This document shows, piece by piece, positions 57,919-64,000 of a DNA stretch of 64,000 nt. Numbering within the stretch: the first letter of the stretch is position 1; each line of letters begins with the position of its first letter. Under the pieces are notes generated by a model. The model ran no database searches. It was not told the origin of the DNA and was given only the letters and a program-made list of their open reading frames with translations. The translations under genes and the position numbers were made by a program. This stretch comes from CBDFKQ01 sp965248855 (lineage in GTDB: Bacteria > Bacteroidota > Bacteroidia > Cytophagales > 172606-1): contig CBDFKQ010000021.1 in the NCBI GenBank assembly GCA_965248855.1, forward strand, positions 1 to 64,000, written 5' to 3'.

Positions 57919-59562
57919 TTATTTACTGATTTTTATTAAATATCTTTTTTCAGTTTGTGCCAAACGAGTATTAGGGTTAAGGAAATCCGGAGATAAAGTA
58001 GAAATATGAAAGTGATTATATTCTTTTATAATTGAAACAGAAGTTGATAAATTCTGAATTTCATCTTTCCCTACCTGATTTGTATAAATAAAATAATTAC
58101 CGGGTTTAAAATTGTTAAACTCCGGTAAATTTAAACACGGTACTATTTTAAAACTATAAAAATCAAGCGAAGGCATATATTCCTTATACCAAAAGAAATT
58201 ATTTTTATCTGTTTCGGAAAGTGTTTGAATATATTTTGCTGCCAGAGACTCAGATTGAAAATTATTAAAAAGATAAGGATAAACATAAATATTTATAATA
58301 AAATTTATGCCTGCCATGGCAACCACTGAGGAAATGATTAATTTATTAAAGCGGTATTTATTAAAAAAAAGATAAATACTAAATCCCGATAAAAGTAAAT
58401 ACCATATCCAAATGAAAATATTTTGACAGGGAAAAATAATTGAAATAAATAAAAAACCAATTGCGAACAAAACAAGGTTTATAAAGCCCTGAATATAAAT
58501 CCAAAATGATTTAATATTATTTTCAAATATTAAAATTTTATTAACCAAAAAAGTTGCCGTTATTATTGAGGCTACCGGAAAAACAACATAGATATAGTGG
58601 TTTAATTGATAATGAGATGTGGATAAAGCAATAAAGGGCAAAATAAAGCCGCCAATTGTTATAGCTTCTTCATTCAAAGCCAATTTAACCTTTTGTAAAA
58701 TAATTTTCTTTAATTTATAAAATAAGGCGGCAAGAAAAAATAATGACCATGGAAGGAATGCCCACAAAAAAGTATGATATAAGAAAAAAGGATCAGGATT
58801 GTTATCCCATGAACTTTCACCAGTTAGCCGGCCAAAGCTCTGTGTCCAAAAAAAGAATCTTAAACCTTTTGTTCCATATTGATTATATAAGCCCAGGCAC
58901 ATCGGAAAAAGAACAATACCTGTAATTATAATTCCAATTATCCACTCCCATCTTAAAAATTGTTTCCAATCTCGTTTTAATATAAAGTGAGTAGAAAATG
59001 CCAATCCGGGTATCATTAATCCCAGCATTCCTTTTGAAAGCATAGATAGACCTATAAAAATAAATCCAAGTATTAAATTGTGAAATTTTCGTTTTTCTAT
59101 AAACTCTGCAATTTGCCATAATGATGTGATTACGCAATTTGTTAACAAATTATCAGTTCGAACATCGTGATTAAATAAAAAATAAGCTTCTGTAGATGCA
59201 AGTAAAAGAGAAGCGACGTAGGCTGTTTTATGAGAGTAATAAATTTTTGCAAACCTGAATGTTGAATAAATCCCTAAAATACTTGCCAAAAAAGACGGCA
59301 AACGATATGCGAATGCAGAAACTCCTAAAATTTTGTATGAAATAGCAGAAAGCCAAAAAACCAATGGCGGCTTATCCAAATAATTGTCATTTCTGTCAAA
59401 AATTTGCAACCAACTGTTTGTATCAAACATTTGCCGAGCCATAGTGGCATATTGAGCTTCGTCAATATCTAATACATCCATAAAAAGTCCGGCAAAATAA
59501 ACGGCAAATATTAATAAAAAGGGGAGGTATTTATTATATTTATTTGAAATAGAAAAAGTCAT
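57919..59562 (-). CDS. Polyprenyl-dependent glycosyltransferase, ArnT/GT39 type
   Basis: 547 residues with many membrane helices. DVLDIDEAQYATMARQM has the conserved acidic pair of the first loop; DKPPLVFWLSA and NHDVRTDNLL follow. Such enzymes take a sugar from a lipid phosphate and add it to lipid A, another envelope glycan or a protein. The C-terminal soluble part is unassigned. Confidence 0.85.
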   Translation of the reverse strand: MTFSISNKYNKYLPFLLIFAVYFAGLFMDVLDIDEAQYATMARQMFDTNSWLQIFDRNDNYLDKPPLVFWLSAISYKILGVSAFAYRLPSFLASILGIYSTFRFAKIYYSHKTAYVASLLLASTEAYFLFNHDVRTDNLLTNCVITSLWQIAEFIEKRKFHNLILGFIFIGLSMLSKGMLGLMIPGLAFSTHFILKRDWKQFLRWEWIIGIIITGIVLFPMCLGLYNQYGTKGLRFFFWTQSFGRLTGESSWDNNPDPFFLYHTFLWAFLPWSLFFLAALFYKLKKIILQKVKLALNEEAITIGGFILPFIALSTSHYQLNHYIYVVFPVASIITATFLVNKILIFENNIKSFWIYIQGFINLVLFAIGFLFISIIFPCQNIFIWIWYLLLSGFSIYLFFNKYRFNKLIISSVVAMAGINFIINIYVYPYLFNNFQSESLAAKYIQTLSETDKNNFFWYKEYMPSLDFYSFKIVPCLNLPEFNNFKPGNYFIYTNQVGKDEIQNLSTSVSIIKEYNHFHISTLSPDFLNPNTRLAQTEKRYLIKISK

Positions 59563-59568
59563 ATAAAT

Positions 59569-60015
59569 TTAATTTTCAAAAATTGGTAATGTTTCTAATT
59601 TTTCAATCCTTCTTTCCTGTAGAAATATTTTGTAACAAAATATTTCTAAGCCATTAGTGATGAGTAAATATGGTGCTTTTAAAATATAATTGTATTGAGC
59701 GGCCTGATCAACCGTGTTTTGTGTTAAAATTATATCTGCTGCTTTACATTCGATAGTAATAAAAGGATTTCCGCTTTTATCATAAACTACAATATCCGTT
59801 CTTTTAAGCAATCCATTATATAACAAACCACGTTCAATCCGGATTAAAGTTTTAGGATATTGATGTTCGTTAATCAAATAATGGATAAAATGTTGTCGAA
59901 CCCATTCTTCGGGTGTTAAAAATATATATTTCTTTCGCAAAAAATCGAAAATATATAATTTACCATTTAATTTTTTGATTTTATATTGAAAAGGGGGAAG
60001 GTTTAATTGAATCAT
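59569..60015 (-). CDS. HsdR-N-like restriction-domain protein, orphan
   Basis: 148 residues from the Met at 60015 (an upstream Met adds a hydrophobic stretch). RQHFIHYLINEHQYPKTLIRIERGL, RTDIVVYDKSGNPFITIECKAAD and QAAQYNYILKAPYLLITNG match the N-terminal nuclease-like domain of type I restriction subunits, with the D...ExK core intact. No helicase, methylase or specificity gene is nearby. It ends six bases before the glycosyltransferase start. Confidence 0.75.
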   Translation of the reverse strand: MIQLNLPPFQYKIKKLNGKLYIFDFLRKKYIFLTPEEWVRQHFIHYLINEHQYPKTLIRIERGLLYNGLLKRTDIVVYDKSGNPFITIECKAADIILTQNTVDQAAQYNYILKAPYLLITNGLEIFCYKIFLQERRIEKLETLPIFEN

Positions 60016-60082
60016 TGATCCAAAAATAGTATTAACTTTTATTAAAAATAAATAAACAACAGGAATCAAGAGAGTGACTTTA

Positions 60083-60457
60083 TTATTTATTTTTCTCTTT
60101 AATGATATTTTCTTCTATTTTAAACTTCACTATTTTAGTGATAAGTTCACAGGGTAACGGTTCGTTTAAAGGAAACTGAACAGAGCCTTTTCCATTTTTA
60201 TAAATGATTATTTCTTCTTTAAATTTTTTTATTCCCGAGGCAGTCGGATAAAATCCAATATGATTTTTATATCCGGCGAAGTAAACAAGCATACCCTTGT
60301 ATTTATAAGCCGGCATTTGATAACTAATTACTTCTTCAGCTTCCGGGGCAGCTCGTGTAATCATTAATCGTATTTGATTTAACATCTTCCGTGTTTCGTC
60401 AGGGAACCCGGCTATATAATCATCTACATTTTTTATTTCATTTTGTTTAGATTCCAT
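60083..60457 (-). CDS. DUF1801 protein, YdhG-like
   Basis: 124 residues. EVISYQMPAYKYKGMLVYFAGYKNHIGFYPTAS and GSVQFPLNEPLP are the family's core. The family fold is like frataxin-linked iron chaperones, but the role is not established. Same strand as the HsdR-N-like gene. Confidence 0.85.
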   Translation of the reverse strand: MESKQNEIKNVDDYIAGFPDETRKMLNQIRLMITRAAPEAEEVISYQMPAYKYKGMLVYFAGYKNHIGFYPTASGIKKFKEEIIIYKNGKGSVQFPLNEPLPCELITKIVKFKIEENIIKEKNK

Positions 60458-60582
60458 TTTTTAATTATGATTTACTTTAACGACTGATGTTAACACAAAA
60501 CATTTAAAGCGAACGATCATATAAAATTGACTTATTTTTTTTTTTATTTTTAACTTTCAAAATAAAAAAATAAATAAATATT

Positions 60583-60660
60583 GGGGGCTTGCCTGCGAGC
60601 CGGGCTTTACGTTCCAATCTTTTTGTTTGTACCTCATAAAAAGGATTTCCACTTCAATCC
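60583..60660 (+). repeat. Structured intergenic repeat, copy 2
   Basis: GGGGCTTGCCTGCGAGCCGG and GCTTTACGTTCCAATC match copy 1 at 48055 in order and spacing; the stem (ATCTTTTT and AAAAAGGAT) is kept with a G-U pair. Same orientation as copy 1, in the other large structured spacer. Confidence 0.65.
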
Positions 60661-60683
60661 CTAATCCAAAAAAAATAAATAAC

Positions 60684-60722
60684 AATACTGATAATTAAAA
60701 TTAATTTTTATTTATCAGTATT
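60684..60722. repeat. AT-rich inverted repeat
   Basis: AATACTGATAA (60684-60694) and TTATCAGTATT (60712-60722) pair over 11 bp. It could be a weak terminator or part of a regulatory cluster. Confidence 0.45.
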
Positions 60723-60805
60723 TAAATATTAACGTAGTTTAGTTAGGTAAAAAATTATTGTATTTGAAAAAACGTGCAGATTTTTTACAATTAAAATTAT
60801 CAAAA

Positions 60806-60819
60806 TATCAATATTGATA
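60806..60819. promoter_or_regulatory. Palindrome TATCAATATTGATA
   Basis: A perfect 14-base palindrome sharing the half-site ATTGATA with the paired sites at 60944-60980. Confidence 0.4.
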
Positions 60820-60943
60820 AAACGATATTTAAATTTCAAATAATTATCTTAAAAAGGATTTTTATTTTAAAAAGAAAGATACTTGTAAGGAAACATAAGT
60901 GAAAAAAAAGATACTATAAAAATTATAATATCATAACTTAACG

Positions 60944-60980
60944 ACATTGATATCAATATATTAATAATTGATATCAATGT
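60944..60980. promoter_or_regulatory. Pair of ATTGATATCAAT palindromes
   Basis: Two copies of the perfect 12-base palindrome ATTGATATCAAT, extended by AC and GT on the outer sides, so the arms (60944-60957 and 60967-60980) also pair with each other around nine bases. No T-run follows on either strand. It fits a tandem operator or a hairpin after the DUF5683 gene. Confidence 0.45.
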
Positions 60981-61031
60981 TCACATAACCTTAAATATTC
61001 ATTTATTTTTAACGTTTTTAAAAAGATAATT

Positions 61032-61646
61032 TCATTTAAAAGAAATTTGCAAACCCATACCAACTGTAGCAATGGTTGAGGCACCGGGGGAAGTGATTAT
61101 AGGCTTAAATCGCATTGAAATATCATCGCTCAAATCAAAAGTTCTTAAGTGCGCAAAAACATTTGCATCTACAATTGTTAATGCATAAAAAGCAGCACTC
61201 ATTATTATACTTAAATCCCGATATCGTCGAAATTGATTTACATTAACTTTTATATTGTTTCTAACTGCATCAACATCATGACCTTGAAAACTTGCGGGAA
61301 AAGAAAGAGGCACTACACCGGGGTTTCTATTCAATTCAGTCAATAAATCATTATAATATAAGTATTGGCTATTATTCGATGAAATAAAATATGCAAAAAT
61401 ACCAACACCGGCATAAACTAATGGTGCTTTCCAATATTGCTTATTATACAATTGCCCGGTGCCCGGTAACAATGCTGCATAAAGGGTTGCTCTGTAAGGC
61501 GAACGTTTATTAAGTATTTTTACAGTAGGTAAAGAATCTAAATTTACAACTTTTGCCTTTCCATTACTTTGCAAAGAATCTGTTTGAGAGAAACTTAAAA
61601 GTGAAAAAAAGATAAAAGTAAGTGTAAATCCTAAGCGTAAAAACAT
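61032..61646 (-). CDS. DUF5683 membrane protein
   Basis: 204 residues. Signal peptide, then KRSPYRATLYAALLPGTGQLYNKQYWKAPLVYAGVGIFAYF with the family's Gly/Tyr-rich hydrophobic segment, and a later helix. DUF5683 is widespread in Bacteroidota and is usually found directly after parB, as here. Function unknown. Six-base spacer from parB suggests one operon. Confidence 0.88.
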   Translation of the reverse strand: MFLRLGFTLTFIFFSLLSFSQTDSLQSNGKAKVVNLDSLPTVKILNKRSPYRATLYAALLPGTGQLYNKQYWKAPLVYAGVGIFAYFISSNNSQYLYYNDLLTELNRNPGVVPLSFPASFQGHDVDAVRNNIKVNVNQFRRYRDLSIIMSAAFYALTIVDANVFAHLRTFDLSDDISMRFKPIITSPGASTIATVGMGLQISFK

Positions 61647-61651
61647 ATTTT

Positions 61652-62566
61652 TTAAATATTAATCAATTCCAATATCCTGTTCAAATCTTCTTCCGATATA
61701 AATGGAATTTTAATTTCACCTTTATTTTTATCCGAACTTTTTACTTCTACTTTTGTGCCAAAGTGTGAACTTAGTTTTGATTGTAATTGAACTATTTCAA
61801 ATTTAGGAGTGGGCTTAGTGTCAAATTTTTTATCAATTATTTGGCTGCCGATAGTTCTTACTAATTCTTCAACCTTTCTTACAGAAAGATCTTCATTAAT
61901 AATTTTTTTATAAACTAAAAGCTTGTTTTCGGGGTTTTCAACATTAATCAATGCTCTTGCATGCCCCATTGATATTTTATTATCTCTTATACCAACTTGA
62001 ATTTCGGGTGGTAATTTCAATAATCGAATATAATTGTTAACAGTTGACCTGTTTTTTCCAACTCGGTCACCAAGTTCTTCTTGCTTTAAACTGCATTCTG
62101 ATATTAAGCGTTGATAGCTCAATGCTATTTCTATTGCATTTAAGTTTTCCCTTTGTATATTTTCAATTAAAGCCATTTCCAACATTTGTTGATCATTAGC
62201 CAGGCGGATATATGCAGGAATTTTAGTTAAGCCGGCAAGTTTTGAAGCCTGTAACCTTCTTTCACCGGAAATTAACTGGAATTGATCTTTATTAAGTTGG
62301 CGTACTGTAATCGGTTGAATTATACCCTGAACCCTTATGGATTCAGCCAGTTCTTCTAAAGCTTCCTTTTCAAAATCAAGTCGTGGTTGAAATGGATTAA
62401 CTTCTATACTGTTAATATCAATTTCATTAATTGAATTTATTATTTGAATTTCAGGTTTTTTTTCTTCACTCATTGCTTCAGAATCATGCAATAATGCACC
62501 CAATCCTCTACCCAATGCATTTCTTTTTTTAGTTACTTTATTTTCCATTTTTTGGTTTTCAACCAT
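61652..62566 (-). CDS. parB: Chromosome-partitioning protein ParB
   Basis: 304 residues; Met at 62566 or six codons later at 62548. RNALGRGLGALL starts the domain; GIIQPITVRQL, LISGERRLQASKLAGLTKIPA and ALIENIQRENLNAIEIA hold the CTP-binding and parS-contact parts; VGKNRSTVNNYIRLL is the helix-turn-helix. It binds parS near the origin and works with ParA. No parS site (TGTTTCACGTGAAACA-like) was seen in this window. Confidence 0.93.
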   Translation of the reverse strand: MVENQKMENKVTKKRNALGRGLGALLHDSEAMSEEKKPEIQIINSINEIDINSIEVNPFQPRLDFEKEALEELAESIRVQGIIQPITVRQLNKDQFQLISGERRLQASKLAGLTKIPAYIRLANDQQMLEMALIENIQRENLNAIEIALSYQRLISECSLKQEELGDRVGKNRSTVNNYIRLLKLPPEIQVGIRDNKISMGHARALINVENPENKLLVYKKIINEDLSVRKVEELVRTIGSQIIDKKFDTKPTPKFEIVQLQSKLSSHFGTKVEVKSSDKNKGEIKIPFISEEDLNRILELINI

Positions 62567-62589
62567 TTAATTATTTTTCTAAATTAATA

Positions 62590-63369
62590 TCATGCCGGGC
62601 TACCCATTCCATTTTTTACCAATACTTCTCTGGCTAAATTCAAATAGCTTAAAGCTCCTTTACTTTCTGCGTCATGCGATATGGCAGGCAAACCAAAACT
62701 TGGTGCTTCGGATAGCCGAATATTTCTGGGAATAATTGTTTGAAAAACCAAATCCTTAAAATGGGTAGTAACTTCTTCAACAACCTGATTTGATAGCCTT
62801 ACACGCAAATCGTACATTGTTAAAAGTATTCCTTCAATTTCTAATGCAACATTTAAACGTGATTGTATAATTTTTATAGTATTTAAAAGTTTACCTAATC
62901 CTTCAAGGGCAAAATATTCACATTGAACAGGTATGATAACAGAATCGGCTGCTACAAGGCTATTAATAGTTATTAATCCTAAAGAAGGAGAACAATCAAT
63001 GATTATAAAATCATATTCATCCTTCAAATGCTTTAGCACTTCCCTCATTTTTTCTTCTCTGTTATCCAAATTTATCATTTCAATTTCAGCTCCAACCAAA
63101 TCAATATGAGAGGGAATAATATCCAGAAAAGGTAAATCGGAATGAATAATTATATCTTTGGCAGAAACACCTTCTACCATACACTCATAAATACTTTCTT
63201 CAACTTCTTTAGGATTATAACCAAGGCCTGAGGTAGAGTTGGCTTGAGGATCGGCATCAACAATTAAAGTTTTGTGTTCCAATGCAGCAAGACTCGCGGC
63301 AAGATTAATCGTAGTAGTTGTTTTACCAACACCACCTTTTTGATTAGCGATTGCTATAATTTTCCCCAT
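62590..63369 (-). CDS. parA: Chromosome-partitioning ATPase ParA
   Basis: 259 residues from the Met at 63369 before GKIIAIANQKGGVGKTTTTINLAA, the deviant Walker A with the signature Lys. DADPQANSTSGLG and DCSPSLGLITINSL follow. It moves the origin region with ParB. parA, parB and DUF5683 form an operon that places this end of the window near the bacterial replication origin. Confidence 0.94.
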   Translation of the reverse strand: MGKIIAIANQKGGVGKTTTTINLAASLAALEHKTLIVDADPQANSTSGLGYNPKEVEESIYECMVEGVSAKDIIIHSDLPFLDIIPSHIDLVGAEIEMINLDNREEKMREVLKHLKDEYDFIIIDCSPSLGLITINSLVAADSVIIPVQCEYFALEGLGKLLNTIKIIQSRLNVALEIEGILLTMYDLRVRLSNQVVEEVTTHFKDLVFQTIIPRNIRLSEAPSFGLPAISHDAESKGALSYLNLAREVLVKNGMGSPA

Positions 63370-63852
63370 TTTTTTAAGATTTGTGAAATTAGATTTTTCT
63401 GCTGTCAATTAGATTAAAATAGTAAGGGATTATTTTTTTCAAAATGTAATAACAAGTATAATTGAAAAAAATATAAATTGAATTGTAAAACTAATGATAC
63501 TTTAAATAAAAAAGTCAACTTTACAGATAAATCAATGTAAAGTTAGTCGGTATATATAAAATATCAAAACCTGAAAAGAAATCATAAAGTATTTTACATA
63601 ATAAATAATACTTTGATGATTTTTTTTAAATCAAATTTATTTTAAAAAGCAGTCAAAATATTTTTTTTTTATAAATTATAATCAAAAATATTTTTTACAT
63701 TATTTTTCTTTCCTTTCTTTGTCAAAATATAATTTCAATTGAATTAATTTTAGATAAAAAAATTACCAATATTTGTATTTTCTCAAAAAATCTTTAATAT
63801 TTAAGTCTCGAAAAGTTTCAGTCAAATAAGATAATCCTTAAATCTAATAAAA
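63370..63852. other. Spacer between parA and the peptide-binding lipoprotein gene
   Basis: 483 bases, AT-rich, upstream of two divergent genes. Holds a hairpin at 63517-63544 and a terminator-like hairpin at 63580-63628. No open frame of note. Confidence 0.45.
63517..63628 (+). ncRNA. Possible small RNA or leader with two hairpins
   Basis: First hairpin AACTTTACA (63517-63525) and TGTAAAGTT (63536-63544). Second, an imperfect stem around AAAGTATT and AATACTTT (63585-63613), extended by ATCAT and ATGAT and followed by a T-run at 63619-63627. This looks like a short transcript ending in a terminator, or a leader ahead of the solute-binding gene at 63853. No known RNA family is recognised. Confidence 0.3.
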
Positions 63853-64000
63853 ATGAAGAAAGTTATGTTTAGACGTTTTACACTTATTTGTGTATTGCTT
63901 TCAGTTTTCCTGTATAGTTGTAAAGGAACGAAGGAAGATTCCAACAAAAAAGTTTTTCGCTATAATATGGCAGAAGGTTTAACGTCATTAGATCCTGCGT
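63853..64000 (+). CDS. Peptide-type ABC transporter substrate-binding lipoprotein (partial)
   Basis: The first 49 residues. Signal peptide with lipobox YSCKG, then KKVFRYNMAEGLTSLDPA, the N-terminal signature of family 5 (OppA/DppA-like) binding proteins. It should catch peptides in the periplasm or at the surface. Continues beyond the window. Confidence 0.8.
   Translation, partial: MKKVMFRRFTLICVLLSVFLYSCKGTKEDSNKKVFRYNMAEGLTSLDPA

Larger units (their letters stand above)
60458..61031. other. Intergenic region rich in palindromes
   Basis: 574 bases holding copy 2 of the structured repeat (60583-60660), a hairpin at 60684-60722, a palindrome at 60806-60819 and paired palindromes at 60944-60980. 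No open frame or tRNA. It faces the DUF5683-parB-parA block and the DUF1801 gene. Confidence 0.5.

Noticed and set aside
61032..63852. parS site or replication origin next to parA/parB
   Set aside because: No TGTTTCACGTGAAACA-like site and no cluster of DnaA boxes was found within the window.
1..64000. CRISPR array, prophage, insertion sequence or rRNA/tRNA genes
   Set aside because: No regularly spaced repeats, phage structural genes, transposases or structural RNA genes were seen on either strand.

Overview
The window joins two unrelated genomes. Bases 1 to about 21,800 read as an AT-rich animal genome with very compact genes: introns of 47-60 bases with GT/AG ends, long spacers, no operons, and the 3' end of a CLIP-170 (CLIP1) orthologue. 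Tiny introns, expanded P-loop GTPase genes and intronless secreted glycosidases fit a bdelloid rotifer best, but that host is inference. Bases from about 21,830 to 64,000 read as one stretch of an AT-rich Bacteroidota chromosome, probably Chitinophagaceae or a relative. They show dense intronless genes, rho-independent terminators, a type IX secretion tail, a b558-type SdhC, KdsB and DUF5683 next to parA/parB.

Animal part. 1-649 is the C-terminal end of CLIP-170 with its two zinc knuckles. 1,731-16,104 holds three paralogous GTPase genes (two on the minus strand, one on the plus). They share a P-loop domain, a Cys/His cluster, coiled coils and a helical tail domain of about 100 residues. One has two extra GTPase-less modules in front, one has an intron inside its Walker A motif, and one carries a frameshift. 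A 3.6 kb spacer separates the second and third. 16,637-20,351 holds two adjacent intronless secreted carbohydrate-active enzymes: a GH29 alpha-L-fucosidase and a beta-propeller glycosidase-like protein. 20,352 to about 21,830 has no recognisable gene and contains the junction.

Bacterial part. 21,832-31,667: lipoprotein, DUF2383 protein, topoisomerase IB, iron-permease-like protein, miaE (frameshifted), rhodanese-thioredoxin fusion, prfA, HAD phosphatase, orphan ABC ATPase (frameshifted) and hpd. 31,962-35,434: the sdhCAB operon with a candidate promoter and a strong terminator. 35,769-43,507: ettA, cystathionine beta-synthase, sirtuin, NRAMP-like transporter, acyltransferase and an exopolysaccharide initiating sugar transferase. 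43,862-53,718: envelope lipoproteins including an LpoB-like one, cupin, rpe, kdsB, an outer-membrane barrel protein, slyD, an amino-acid permease and a TauE/SafE exporter. 54,126-57,815 is a 1,229-residue secreted lectin-bearing protein. 57,919-64,000: an ArnT-like glycosyltransferase, HsdR-N-like and DUF1801 proteins, DUF5683-parB-parA, and the start of a peptide-binding lipoprotein.

The simplest reading is an assembly chimera of an animal and an associated bacterium. A very recent 42 kb insertion is the alternative and needs reads spanning the junction. Three one-base frameshifts, all in homopolymer runs and on both sides of the junction, point to base-calling errors rather than three pseudogenes. 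The least explained content is the three-gene GTPase family, a structured repeat at 48,055 and 60,583 in the bacterial part, and a 17-bp-arm palindrome upstream of the giant secreted protein.
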